From contig NC_037090.1 of assembly GCF_002994745.2 (NCBI RefSeq), forward strand, positions 14,558,001 through 14,622,000: DNA of 64,000 bases, in the 5' to 3' direction. The notes below the pieces were generated by a model. That model saw only the letters and a program-made list of their open reading frames with translations. It did not search any database and was not told the DNA's origin. Positions 9,984 through 21,175 of the stretch are shown here, piece after piece (within the stretch, counting starts at the first letter, position 1; every line of letters begins with the position of its first letter). The position numbers were made by a program, and so were the translations under genes. The stretch comes from Rosa chinensis (lineage: Eukaryota > Streptophyta > Magnoliopsida > Rosales > Rosaceae).

Positions 9984-10555
9984 TCAATCTTCTTCACCAT
10001 CATACTGAACCGATTGCTGGAACTCGGCATCCATCAGAACCCCATCCATAACATGCACAAGACTCCCCTTCCTCCGCAGATCAACTCTCTCCGATCGAAC
10101 CCCATTGACAACCAGCCTTCCATCTTCATCATTCGTTATGTATAGCACAAACCCCGATATCAAACCATACGGAACTCCTTCCCAAACGCCACCGTTTCGG
10201 AACCAATACTCCGCCGCACGGCTGAGAAGCCCAACACTCTAGAAACCATTGCATATGTATCATTCATCTTCTCCCCAACAAAACTATCAGTCGGGTCCAG
10301 TCTCAGGTCCCGCTTGAAAGCTTTCTCCGATGGGATAAAGACCGTGAAAGCTAGATCTTCCGGCAACATTTTGATCATCATCTCCCCAAACTTTCCGATC
10401 AGTAACTTGTTATCACTGTGGGAATGATAAGTGGTGGCTGTTGTGGTTGGATCTGGAAGACGTAGCATTGTGAGCGCGAGTATTACAAAGCTGCAAACCA
10501 ATACCAACCCCAATACGAACGCGATTGGATTCCTCAAAACCAGGCTTCTGCTCAT
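9984..10555 (-). pseudogene. Captured FAS1-domain membrane protein gene in MULE-2
   Basis: Start at 10555. Residues 10-32 form one hydrophobic segment (FVLGLVLVCSFVILALTML) suited to a signal anchor. A FAS1 domain follows, with IGKFGEMMIKML, LAFTVFIPSEKAF (the conserved TVFxPS/TxxAF block) and MVSRVLGFSAV. After about 10172 the frame shifts: the -1/+2 frame carries SGFVLYITNDEDGRLVVNG and VHVMDGVLMDAEF (the second FAS1 block) to a TGA at 9984. One indel therefore breaks what is otherwise a whole small protein of about 190 residues. FAS1 proteins act in adhesion and cell-wall or membrane contexts. Family identity rests on motifs only. Confidence 0.75.
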
Positions 10556-11030
10556 CGTCGTTGACGATCCAGTACGGTCACTTAGCTGACGGCGTGGACT
10601 TCGACAGGTGGAGGTGGAGAAAGCGTTTGATCTGGGTTGAAATGGAGTTGATGAGGTTGAGTCCAGGAGCTTCTAACTCCAAGAGAGACTGCGAGTTTAG
10701 AGCTGGTAAGTTTCATGGAATAGGGAACAACTACGATTCGGTCGCGGCGGAGCCTGACCGACTTGACCTCGGACCGGAACTGAGGCTATGGGAGGCCAAA
10801 CAAGGAAGCCGCCATTTGTTTTTGATCAGAGCAATGACGGGGGCTCTAGGGCTATGGTGGTGGAGGAGAGGATTCTTGGGTCTGGGTGGATTAAGATTGG
10901 GTCAGATTGATCGACCCCGATCAGACACATATACTGGATTCTTTATTGGCGGCGATGACAAGCACGAAGTGTGCTCGTTAGATGCAGATGACTTGGGTGG
11001 CTGGCTTAGCCATGGCAGATTGGGGTGATG
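10556..11030. other. Unrecognised GC-rich interior of MULE-2
   Basis: A + strand frame is open from 10525 to 11028 (167 codons), overlapping the 5' end of the FAS1 gene on the other strand. It is rich in Gly, Arg and Trp with no known motif, so it is probably a shadow of captured 5' flank or of a second captured fragment. No function is proposed. Confidence 0.3.
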
Positions 11031-11912
11031 GCGGAGATAAAAAGAAGAGGTAAAAAGAAAAAGAAAAAAAAAAGGAGAGAAAAGAAAAAAATAAATTAAA
11101 AAAGAGTAAATAAGGGTATAATAGACATTTTAGCTTGAAATTAATGCCACGTCAGCAAAGTAACGGGGTATTTGACTGAAAATTGACGGCAGGGACTAAT
11201 TGGGAGGAAATCGGGAGTTTAGGGACTTTTTAGGTGAAATTCGAACGTCAGGGACTGAAACGACGAAACCCTATAAGTATAGGGAGTAAACAGTAATTAA
11301 CTCTTTTGAAATGGTTTCATTTTTAGGTTTTTGGTAAGTCTAATCTCTTGAGCTACTTTTTTTTTTTTTTTTTGGGAAAAGTCTTGAACTAGGGTTTGGA
11401 GTCTTTATTTTGTGTCATTGTTATGTTGTATCATTAGAGGTTATTACCTTGTATTCTAGGTGTTTTCTTGTAGTTAGTGTGTTGGTGAGCTACTCTTACA
11501 CGTGGTTTGACTGTTTTAGGACACTATGGAGAATATAATAATGTTTTTCTTAATTTTGACTACAAGGATGTATCATGGCTCTCAAAATTAGTGGTTTGTT
11601 AGTAGTGCCTAAGAATTGCCAGTTATTATGGCTAGAGTTTCTGTGTTATTGGTTCATGATGATTGTAGCCATTAGTTTCACAGAGATATAAGTAGTTCCT
11701 CTCTTCCATTTGATGTTAATGAGAATATACCTAATTACTTATAGTGACATAGAGTGCTATTATATTACGCAACTTACACCCACTAAGTAGTAGATGTTAT
11801 GATATTTTGAAATCTCTTTTCTAACAACGCAAAGGACATAGGATAACTTATAATTTACTGATGAAAATTAGATTTCCAATTAAGAATAACAATGAATATA
11901 TAATTAACATAC

Positions 11913-13052
11913 CTTTGCCATTAATGGTACACCTCCGCACTTCTTAGCAATCTCTTTACCAGTTGTCTCCTGCTCTTTGGACAGAGGAGCACTCCCAACT
12001 GAAACTGCTTTATCCTTCATTATGAGCCAACATTCCACATCTGATAGTTTTCTTAAATCACACCTAGGAAGGGTCTCCATGACTTTTGCAACTTTGTCAC
12101 TACGGGTAGTGACAATGATGCTGCTTCCTTGAGTATCTTTAACAGTTAACAAACAACTTCTCAGCTCTTTCCATTTCTCAGGATCTTCGCTCCAAACATC
12201 ATCGAGCACTAAAAGGTATCTTTTCTTTTCCAGGTTTTCTCGAATGCATTTACAAATTGCATCCTTGCTATGAATTGTGGCTTTCTCTAGTTCTAGAGAT
12301 TCCACAATTCCCCTTAAAATCGTCTTGACTTCGAAAGGGGTGGATACACACACCCATATTTTTTCATGGAAGTGTCTATCAATGTCAGATTCATGATAGA
12401 TTAATTTAGCCAAAGTTGTCTTACCTAGACCTGGCATTCCCACAATAGCCAGAACCGGAAGATGATTTTCTTCATTATTGTCTGACTTGATCAAGGTTTT
12501 GACTATATCTGACACGACCTCCTCCCTTCCAATGATGAGCTTCTCATCGATATCAAAGCTGGAGACGGTTTCCCTATCAAGCACTTCAACATCTTGAGAG
12601 GTTGCATTAGATAATGTCCTAGCAACCAACCCAATTTGGCCAGCTGCCTCATTGTTCAAATTCACCAAAGATTTGTTGATCTTTTTAATTTGATGTGCCA
12701 TTTTAAAGCGAAATGCAATGGGATTGTTGTGTGAGAAGAAAATTTTCACCTTTTTCTTCCTCTGGTTAAGGAGTTCTACTTTGCGTCGGAGAACTTCATA
12801 CCCAATTTCATCCAAGACATCATCGGCTTCTTGAGCTATGTCTTCAAGATCCTTCACCCACAATTCCACAGCCTCCCCCCGAACTTGTGAATGGTCAACA
12901 TCTCTTAGCATAGCTTGTATCTTGAGGAACGAGTCACGGAGTTGGGCTAGATCTCCTTTGAAACCCAATACGAGAGTAAATTCTTGAGCAGCAAGCAAAG
13001 TCACCTTGGTCAGTATTCCCTCGGCAGCAAAAGTGAGCAGAAATTCTGCCAT
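11913..13052 (-). CDS. NLR exon 1: coiled coil and NB-ARC domain
   Basis: Starts with MAEFLLTFAAEGIL, the usual start of RGA-type CC-NLRs. Residues 1-130 form an Rx-type coiled coil with the EDVID-like block QEADDVLDE. The NB-ARC core follows: P-loop GMPGLGKTT at about residue 205, RNBS-A (KIWVCVSTPF), kinase-2 LLVLDDVW, RNBS-B SSIIVTTR, and GLPL-like CGGVPLMAK at the exon end. The donor AAG-GTATGT makes the join to 6470 in frame. The protein would bind ADP/ATP as a switch and trigger defence and cell death, probably through CC-driven oligomer formation. All nucleotide-binding motifs are intact; the only clear lesion is in the LRR exon. Closest named relatives are probably RGA2/RGA4-like proteins, but I give no gene symbol. 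Confidence 0.93.
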
Positions 13053-13776
13053 AGCTTTCAGAACTCACGGCAAATTAAGCAAAGAAAGGTTTAGGTAGTT
13101 GAGAAAACCAGAGGTTGATCACGAGATTGAAGACGCAGAGTCAAGCTGTACATATATTTTGAAGCCAATTATACACATACTAAAGCTGTTAGTGCAGTAC
13201 TGTTCATTGAAAATACGGTTTTACCCCCAACTTTTGACTGAAATTACAATCCTACTTTTTTTTTTTTTTTACAGTTCTGCCATATCCTTTCAGGTTTTTT
13301 ATTTTTATTTTTTTTTAATGGGAGAACAATTCTGTTTTTGTATTTGTAAATTTCTACAAATCATGAATTTTTTTTTTAAAAATCTCATTTGTTGCTAATC
13401 TATTATTAAAACAAAGCAAATCATATTTTAAATAGCGCTGATTTTTTTGAATTACGAGTATTTATCTATTACATATGAAATTTGAAAAAAAAAAACAGCA
13501 GCATTGATCGGGTCAATTTGCTAGTTCCTTATCTTGATTATGGATGTGAATTTCGCCACACGTCATACCATAAATGGCATAATATGCTATCTAAATTATG
13601 GATTTGATTTCTGTCGACCGAGTGCCCATGACTTTTCTTGACTTCTTCTTTGTCAAAAACGGAGGCCATGACTTTACCATTACCATGGCCTACACTACTG
13701 GTCTATTGTCATAACAGCTGACATTTGGCACGCCCCTCCAATCATAGTTAGAGAGCCCAATTAGAGCATGTCCACC
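13053..13776. other. NLR 5' flank, AT-rich, no gene
   Basis: Contains the putative promoter and leader of the minus-strand NLR. A TATA-like AATATATGTA sits near 13150 on the minus strand, but position and strength are uncertain. T-runs lie at 13257-13270 and 13299-13316. The part 13522-13702 resembles 30169-30300 (see repeat entries). Confidence 0.4.
13522..13702. repeat. Dispersed repeat, copy 1
   Basis: Blocks such as TGGATGTGAATTT, GCTATCTAAATTAT, GATTTGATT and ACCATTACCATG recur in the same order at 30169-30300. The copies differ by indels (for example an extra ~25 bp here). The unit has no visible terminal repeats. It may be part of an NLR upstream region copied elsewhere, or an unclassified repeat. 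Confidence 0.55.
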
Positions 13777-14010
13777 GGTTCCTCCTTGACCAGCCAAAAC
13801 ATGGATTTGGTGAGGTGGTGACCCTCAAACACCAAATTGAAGCTTCCATCGGTTCCTCCTTGACCAACCAAAACATGGATTTGGTGAGGTGGTGACCCTT
13901 AAACACTTCCATCGGTTCCTCCTTGACCAACCAAAACATGGATTTGGTGAGGTGGTGACCCTCAAACACCAAATTGAAGCTTCCATCGGTTTCTCCTTGA
14001 CCATCTAAAA
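13777..14010. repeat. Tandem repeat, 74-bp unit, about 3.2 copies
   Basis: GGTTCCTCCTTGACC starts at 13777, 13851, 13915 and (variant GGTTTCTCC) 13988. Units are 74, 63-64 and 74 bp; the shorter one lacks ACCAAATTGAAGC. A core about AAACATGGATTTGGTGAGG is present in three units. It begins with TTAGAGCATGTCCACCGG, which resembles the end of a hAT/Harbinger MITE, but no matching right end was found. Confidence 0.8.
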
Positions 14011-14296
14011 TTGAGATTTTCTTGACCCAGTCCAAGAAATAGGGCAAGGGGTTGACATAATTCTTGCCCAGTTAAAGAAGCTGCCAGCTCGGCCTAAGAA
14101 GCAACGTGGGTGGCGTAAACCGAAGGGGTACAGAGGCTGAATGCTGCAGACGCGCGTGAGTAGCCCTTTTTTTTGTCTCGTAGTGTTGGATTGCTTCACG
14201 CGTGCAGCAGACGCCGTTTTTGTTGCATAGCGCCGGTGGGAGGGACAGCCGCAGGGACGTGGCAGTCAGTTGTTGGGCGGTTTGGAATTTTAAAAC

Positions 14297-14790
14297 TGTA
14301 CTTACATAAGCATTTGCCAAACATAATTAGCTATAATGAGCCACGCTCATGCTACCACCGATGGTACCGATTACCGCCAACGGTGTGACCTACGGACACA
14401 CCACCAAGCAGGCTACCGCCTGAGCCCTGGCTCACCCTCAGATCACCTCGGACGTGCCGCGCCAAGATGGTACCAGAAGCTGGGAACTGAAGCATATCAG
14501 TCCGACATCGAAAACATGAGAGAAGTCAGCTTCCTCCCAACATATAAAAGGTCAACCCCTCTCTCCTCATTGATTACGCAATAACTGCTTTACCTACTGT
14601 TGTTATGCCAATATGCATCAACTAACTTAGGCATCGAAGAAGAGAAGACCGCCCAATGCGGTCTCCCCTCTGACGCTCTTTGTGTGTCACTTGGCAGATA
14701 ACATAAGTCATTTATACCTTCAAGCAGTGGTCCGCCCACCGGACCAGCATTAAAAGACTTGGGCTACCGCCCAAATCTGAAGCATTAACA
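14297..14790 (+). repeat. 5' LTR of Tat element 1
   Basis: Begins TGTAC and ends TTAACA, matching in outline the 516-bp LTR of Tat element 2. Shared blocks include CATAATTAGCTATA, CGCGCCAAGATGG, CATCGAAAAC, TAACTTAGGCATCG and CCGCCCACCGGA. A TATA box TATAAAAG lies at 14543-14550, followed by CTCTCTCCTCATT. A tRNA primer site starts 2 nt after the LTR (GGCGCCGTCTTTGGGAA at 14793-14809). The flank left of the LTR is AAAAC; no partner duplication can be checked because the 3' LTR is missing. Confidence 0.85.
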
Positions 14791-14842
14791 TTGGCGCCGT
14801 CTTTGGGAATCCTTGAACAAAAGGCCACCCCACCACAACCAC

Positions 14843-16600
14843 CATGACTAACTGTAGAGGGGGAAACGCTGAGGAGCTGGCGGATCACTCCGCTGACCCC
14901 CATCCCACCAATCCCGCGACTAACATTAACCCAGCGGTTAACGTTAACTGAGCACTATTCAACACTCCAGTCAACCCCGGTGTGGAACCGCCAGTAGCGC
15001 AGCAAGTCCCGCCCACCCACACAACGGCGGAGGTGCGACCTGGCAGCAGCCGCCTCCCTGGTCAGGACCTCACCTCTATGTATGAGTTGGCACTGGTGGA
15101 TCTCCACAAGGCTAACAAAGAACGTGAACAGGAGGGTAGGGAGAAAGCAAAGGCCCAAAACCAGGTAGCCACACTAATGTCAAAGTTCGACGAACTTACG
15201 AGAGCGCTGGAGGCAAACGCCAACCCAACACAAAGCGAGCAATCGCAAAACACAAGTCGCAGTCAACCTAACACTGGCGGATTGGTGCCCTTACCAGTCA
15301 TACAGATGCAAGTACTGCTAAACTCACCAGGGCTATTGGGAATGGGCCCACCTCCCCAACCCCGCCTAATGCTGGAACAGGAAGCGGAGTCACAGCCGCA
15401 CACCAGAGGCTCGACAGCCAGGGCCAGGACCGAAGGTAATCCTCTGGTACCCAGGAGGGAGTTAACTCAGCGGAGTCTCCGAGCAGGGACCGCCGGTGAT
15501 GTAACCATTCTAATCCTTGAGAGAATGCAGCAATTATAGCAAAGGCTAATCCGGGTGGAGGCAGGTGCCCCAGCGCGAACTCCAAACCCACTCTTCGAGT
15601 CCAGACTAGGGCCATTCACAGCCAAGATCCTGCAGGCCGTCAGACCAGCATATGCGAAGACGCCAAAGATGTCACATTACAACGGCATGACTGATCCCTT
15701 CATCCACATGGACACCTTCAAAAAAGTCACCAACAACAAGGGATTTGATGACGCCACCCTCTGTCATTTGTTTAGCGAAATGCTCGACAATGAGGTAATG
15801 AACTGGTTCTTTGAGTGCCCACTTGGATCCATCGACTCCTTCAATGCACTATCGAACGCTTTCCTCTCTAGGTTCATCCTGCTGGCCGCCGGACACCACA
15901 ACACAACTCAACTATTCAACGTCAAGCATTGGACCGAGGAAACATTGAAGGCATTTGTCACCAAGTGGTGGGTGGCAGCATCTCAGTGTCGAGATTTGGA
16001 TAAAACAATGGCATTGGCCCTTCAAGCAAGGACTACTCAAGGGGCCATTTCTCTACCACCTCAATTACAACCACCCAAATGCCGCATATGACCACGTCAT
16101 GAGTGAGGCCGTCATCCATGCACAAGCAGAGTTCATCACATATGGAGAAACCCCACCATCACCGCCAGCACCGGCAAAGTCAACTCAACCCTCCTCCAGC
16201 CATCAGGAAACCGCCAACAAGTCTGCCACCCCACCATCAATTGACAAAAAGAGAGAGTGGCAACAAGGCAACTATTAGAGCAAGCGGCAAAGGGATCAAC
16301 ATTACAAGGGTAACCGCCCATCCCAGACGGATAACCGTAGCAAGCAGACGGAGTCCTCTCAACGGTACGCAGTGTTTAAAGTCCTCACGGCCTCATATGT
16401 AGAAATATACGACCAGTGCAAGGATCAAATTCCGCCGCCACCCACAAGAAAATACCCAAGGGTGGGAAAACCCAGGAACACTGGCAAGTGGTGAAAATAC
16501 CACGAGGACAGCGATCACAACACCAATAACTGCAATGCTCTCAAAACAGCTGTTAAGACTTTAAACCGTAACGGCAAAATGGAACAATTCAAGGTGCGCT
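14843..16600 (+). pseudogene. gag of Tat element 1
   Basis: Starts MTNCRGGNAEE at 14843, aligned with the start of the element 2 gag. A charged coiled-coil part follows (NKEREQEGREKAKAQNQ, about 15110-15170). The capsid-like core lies at 15670-16000 (MSHYNGMTDPFIHMDTFKK, then NWFFECPLGS). The linker towards the protease follows. Stops at about 14949 and 15537 and a frameshift near 16020 mean it cannot give an intact polyprotein. It would have formed the particle core. Confidence 0.85.
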
Positions 16601-16609
16601 AACCGCCAC

Positions 16610-17360
16610 ATGTCGTCTCTAATATTGAGCCACTGCGCCACATCAACACCATTGACGGCGGTGCTCCAATTACCAACATGTCTCACAGGGCAAGAAAGCG
16701 TTATGCACGCGCCAACCACCCCAAAGAAGTTTGCAACATTCGCTATGAGAGATCCGCTAAACTCCCAAGGTCTGGTTGGGAGCCCATTACCTTCTCAAAG
16801 GAAGAGGAGCGCGGAGTGCATCTCCCCCATGACGACCCATTCCTGATCGACGCTATACTCAACAAATGGTCAGTGGGAAAGGTCCTTGTTGACAGCGGAT
16901 CCGCCGTTAATGTCATATTTAATGGTTGCTACAACCAACTCCAGCGGAATAGAAAATTGCTCCAGGATCACGAGCCCCTGCTCAGCTTCTTCTGCGATGT
17001 CACACAGCCGCTGAGTTCTGATTACATGCACCTGGTAATCGACACCAGCCCATGTACGGCGGAGGTTCATACGGAGTTCATCGTTGTCGACTGCTTCAGT
17101 TCGTACAACACCATCATTGGTCAACCGACACTTAACAAACTCAAGTGCATCATTGCCGGTTATATGCTCCTCATGAAATTCCCCACACCCAACGACAAAG
17201 GCTGTGTGAGAGAAAGCCAGAAGCTAGCATGAGAATGCTACTCAACGACTGTGGCTCGATCAGCGCGCCGACACGAGATCCTCACTGTAGGAAACCATGC
17301 ACCAGCGGCCAATATCTTCGAGGATCCTAGGGATGACGAGGAAAAATAAGTGAGAAAGGA
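16610..17360 (+). pseudogene. Protease region of Tat element 1
   Basis: Reads NMSHRARKRYARANHP, then the aspartic protease centre LVDSGSAVNVIF (16888-16923) and NTIIGQPTLNKLK (about 17107-17145, the second conserved block). A stop lies at 17230 and another at about 17347. The catalytic D-S-G is preserved, but the reading frame to RT is closed. It matches the element 2 protease closely. Confidence 0.85.
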
Positions 17361-17381
17361 GCCTGTCAACTAAAAAAATCC

Positions 17382-18290
17382 TTGAGGGTTATCAGCATCT
17401 CCGACGAGCACCCTGAGCGGACAGTCGGCATCGGCGCTCAGTTGGCCCCAAAGGTAGAGGCTGAACTCACACAGTTTCTACGTGATAACGCCGCTGTCTT
17501 TGCATGGTCCTATGCTGACATGCCCAACATCTCCCCTGAGATCATTACACACAAGCTGAGCATCAAACCATCCTCCTACCCGGTCAAGCAGAGGCGGAGG
17601 GCCTTCGATGAGGAAAGATACCACGCTATCGGGGAAGAGGTCTCCAAGCTCCATAACATTGGGTTCATCCGCTAGGTCAATTATCCTCGGTGGATTTCCA
17701 ACCTGGTAATGGTCAAGAAACCTAGCGGAAAGTGGCGGATGTGAGTTGATTACAAGGCCCTTAACAAGGCATGCCTAAAGGATAGCTTCCTGCTACCCCG
17801 CATTGATCAACTGATCGATGCAACCGCTGGCCATGAATTGCTCAGCATGATCGACACCTTCTCCGGCTATAATCAGATCAAGATGCACCCCGGCGACCAA
17901 GAATGTACCACCTTCACCACCGACAAGGGTCTATACTGTTACAATGTCATGCCCTTCAGTTTGAAGAACGCCGGTGCAACCTATCAGCGGCTGATGAACG
18001 CCATGTTCGCCGAGCATCTCGGCAAAATCATTGAGGTCTATGTGGATGACATGTTAGTCAAAAGCATCAAGGCCAGTGGACACGTGGCAAACCTCAGAAT
18101 CATATTCGCCATTCTCTTGGCCTATGGCATGCTCCTCAACCTAGAAAAATGTTTCTTTGGCGTCACCGCAAGCAAATTTCTGGGCTACATAGTCAGTGAG
18201 CGGGGAATAGAGGCCAACCCTGACAAGGTGCAGGCCATCCTCAACCTAAAGACGCCAGAATGGAAGGTGCATGTTCAAAGCCTACAATGA
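17382..18290 (+). pseudogene. Reverse transcriptase of Tat element 1
   Basis: Reads FAWSYADMPNISPEI, then the entry region and palm. The catalytic YVDDMLVKS lies at 18040-18066. In-frame stops at 17674 (where element 2 has Gln) and 17743, plus LQ-stop at about 18288, inactivate it. The catalytic YxDD box itself is intact. It sits upstream of RNase H as in all Ty3/gypsy elements. Confidence 0.88.
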
Positions 18291-18299
18291 AAACTGACC

Positions 18300-19340
18300 G
18301 CCCTTTCTCGGTTTATATCCAGACTCACCGACAAATGCCTCACATTTTTTAAGCTGTTGAAAAGGACCCACAAGAAGGTAATCGACTGGACCCCAGATTG
18401 TGAGGCGGCATTCCAGGGCTTGCGAGATTACTTGGCGGCAGTGCCACTTCTTTCCATCCCTATTCAGGGGGAAATACTGTACATATATCTGGCGGTATCA
18501 CCAACGGCGGTGAGCTGTGCCATTGTACGAAGAGGGAACTATGAGGAGCTCCCAGTCTTCTACGCCGGCAGAGGTATGAACGGGGTGGAGACAAGGTATC
18601 CCCCACTAGAGAAGCTCGCCCTCGCACTCATTGTCTCTGCCCGACGGCTCCGCCAATACTTCCAGGCCCACACAATACATGTCCTAACAAATCAACTGCT
18701 GAAACAGGTAATGCAAAACCCTGAACATTCTGGCGGCCTCAGCAAATGGGCCATCGAACTCAGCGAGTTCGATATTGACTACAAGCCAAGGACTGCCATA
18801 AAAGGCCAGGCAGTAGCAGACTTCATCGTTGAGCTCACCGAGCGGCACGAAGAACCCAACTCAAGTCGAGTGGCCAACACAGAAATGATAGCCACTGAAG
18901 AACCAGCCCCCCAGTAGCAGTTAGACTGGAACCTCCACGTAGACGGCTCCACTTGTGCCAAGGCTTGCGGCGTAGGAGTCATCTTGACAGGACCAGGAGG
19001 GTTAAATGTGGAATACGCGCTAAAGTTCAATTTCAAAGCCTCAAATAACATGGCGGAGTATGAAGCCCTCATTGTTGGCTTACTCGTCGCCATCAACTCG
19101 GGGGCTGATAGCGTCAACATATTCAGCGACTCTCAGCTAGTCGTCAACCAAGTTAATGATGCATTCCAAGCCAAGGACAAGCAGTTAGCGGCATACCTGG
19201 GGTACGTCAGGACACTCCTAAAAAAGTTCAAATTTCACACCATTACACAGATCTCCAGGGAAAAGAATGCCAAGGCTGACTCCCTGGCAAGGCTAGCAAC
19301 CTCCCAACCACACCAAAGTCCAGCGGACACAAGGGTGTAG
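18300..19340 (+). pseudogene. RNase H and second (archaeal-like) RNase H of Tat element 1
   Basis: The first RNase H spans about 18357-18850 (LYIYLAVSPTAVSC, FYAGRGMNGVETRYPPLEKL, NQLLKQVMQNPEHSG). After a stop at 18916 the second RNase H follows: WNLHVDGS, then NNMAEYEALIVGLL, SDSQLVVNQVN and REKNAKADSLARLAT to about 19310. This D-E-D-D order is that of the extra RNase H found in Tat elements. It would remove RNA during reverse transcription. Confidence 0.85.
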
Positions 19341-20373
19341 TGCCTTGACAAACCAAGCATCACCAAAACCCTGGCGGAAATTTTCAACATTAAGGTCAAT
19401 CCCAGCTGGATGGATGAAATCATAGAATACAAGCGCAACGACACACTGCCAACGGATAAGGTCGAGGCACGACAACTCAAGTGGAGGGCAGTCCACTACA
19501 ACATCTAGAACGACAAGCTGTACCGCCAAGGGTTCACCCACCCCAACCTTCGGTGTCTGACCCTAGAAAAGAGGAAGGTTGTTCTTACCATGATACACGC
19601 TAGGGAATGTGAAAACCATTCTGGCGCCAGATCACTGGCCAATCGCACAATGCGATAAGGCTACTTCTGGCCCACACTTGGAGATGACGCTCGGAAGATT
19701 TCCAGGTCTGGCTACAAGTGTCAACAATATGCTGATCTTCCCCACGCCCCGGCGGAACCCCTCTCCATCCTCATTGCTCTATGGATTCACTCCACGTGGT
19801 GCCTGGACCTACTTGGCAAATTCCCAACTGCCAAGGGCTAGTTCAAATACATCACTGTCGCCATCGACTATAACAGCAAATGGATAGAGGCGGAACCGCT
19901 GACGGTAATAACCACAGCCAAGGTAACTCGCTTCCTCTGGAAGAACATATACTACTGCTACGACGTCCCCCACACAATCATCACAGATAACGGCACGCAA
20001 TTCAACAACAAGGAACTCATATCTTTCACCGCCAACCTGGGCACCAAGATGAGCTTTGCGTCTGTCGCCCATCCCCAAAACCAATGGCCAAGTCGAAGCA
20101 GCAAACAAGATAATCAAGAAGCTGCTAAAAAAGAAACTCGACGACGCCAAGGGTTTATGGGCGGAAAAGCTCCCGGAAGTTCTGTGGCCCATCCGGACTA
20201 CCCCAACTTCCGCTAAAGGCGAAACACCATTATGTATGATGTTCGGAACAAAGGCCGTCCTACCAATCGAGGTCACCCAACCAACCGCCAGGGTCGAGGG
20301 CTACTGCTCCGAGACCAACGGCGAAGGCGTCAACCTTGACAAGGACCTCATTGAGGAAAAAAGCCACAAAGCC
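19341..20373 (+). pseudogene. Integrase of Tat element 1, part before CACTA-1
   Basis: The zinc-binding part has NHSGARSLANRTMR and GYKCQQYAD; element 2 has C-H-K-C here, so one metal ligand Cys is replaced by Gly. The catalytic core has AIDYNSKW, then ITDNGTQF and, after a frameshift near 20080, GQVEAANK (the D, D, E residues). Further stops lie at about 19337, 19507 and 19840. It is cut at 20373 by CACTA-1. Confidence 0.85.
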
Positions 20374-20389
20374 CACTACTACAAAAAGT

Positions 20390-20910
20390 TAATCACACAA
20401 CACCAATCACACAACGGAACAGAAATCATCTGTTGTGTGTTTAAGTAAAGTCTATTGTACAACGGTATTTGTGATGTTCTGTTGTGTGAATGTCAACAAA
20501 ATGATAACTTTTTTATCATAACTACATTGCACAACGGAATTAAGTATCTTCCGTTGTTTGAGTCTTAGAAAATTTAGCGGCAGTTTTCCCTCCACTCTGG
20601 AGTCTTGGTTGCCTCTTGAAATCTGAAATTTGGGCTACTAGACACAACGGTGCTTAAGATTTCCGTTGTGTGATTGAAAACTAGGCGCCAAATTTTGCGG
20701 AAGCTTACTTGAATGTCGCAATCTGTCGCAATCTGTAGAAATTAGACAACAGATTTAAGCTATTCTGTTGTGTGAAGAAGGAACATAAGCGGCAACATTT
20801 TGAGCCAAAATGTTGTAGGCGGCATGTTTCCCTCCATATTTCCAAATTTTGATTTTATGTAGTGCACTCATACAACGGATGGTGAGCTTTCTGTTGTGGG
20901 AGTGACTTTG
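20390..20910. repeat. Left subterminal repeats of CACTA-1
   Basis: Paired motifs such as CACAACGG...CCGTTGTGTG recur at about 20397-20445, 20455-20485, 20525-20560, 20640-20675, 20745-20780 and 20870-20905. Each pair can fold into a small hairpin. Spacing is irregular. Confidence 0.8.
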
Positions 20911-21175
20911 AGAATTTTTTTAAGTTTAATTGTCATGCCACATCGTGTCTAAAAGAAAGAAGCAAAACAAAATCTCTCAAACCCTCTCGACCCTCTCGAC
21001 CCTTTCTCTCGACACACACACTGTCAACCCTCAGAATAGCCTCTCGACCTAAATTATCTTCGTAACTGTTCCTCATATTCACCAACTCCACCCCCAATTC
21101 TCTGCAGCTCTCCTTTGATCTACTCTTATCCTTGAAACCCTAGCTATTTCACTTATTAGGTCTCGCTCTTCATCT

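Larger units (their letters stand above)
9615..11303. mobile_element. MULE-2: Mutator-like element carrying a FAS1-domain gene
   Basis: Inverted repeats of about 190-200 bp begin GGGATTAAATATTGTTTACTC at the left and read ...GTAAACAGTAATTAACTC at the right. Both contain matching blocks (GCTGACGTGGCA-type; the response CCTTTGAATTTCACCTAAAAAG and its mirror). TTTTGAAA flanks both sides (9607-9614 and 11304-11311); the ninth base differs. The TIR tip resembles that of MULE-1 (ATTAAATA...TTACTCC), so the two may use related transposases. No transposase is encoded. The interior holds an almost complete FAS1-domain gene on the minus strand. Confidence 0.85.
6471..11912 (-). other. 5.4-kb NLR intron filled with nested elements
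   Basis: Bounded on the minus strand by the donor AAG-GTATGT (exon ends at 11913) and the acceptor ATAATAG (exon resumes at 6470). The reading frame is kept across the join. Contents in + order: a Tourist-like MITE (6575-6869), a LINE tail (about 7113-7930), MULE-1 (8227-9397) and MULE-2 (9615-11303). The rest is AT-rich with no coding signal. RGA-type NLRs often have no or short introns in this region; here insertions explain more than 3 kb of the length. Confidence 0.85.

Noticed and set aside
9761..10145. Two + strand frames with His/Pro-rich peptides
   Set aside because: Low-complexity CT-rich DNA inside MULE-2 and antisense to the FAS1 fragment.
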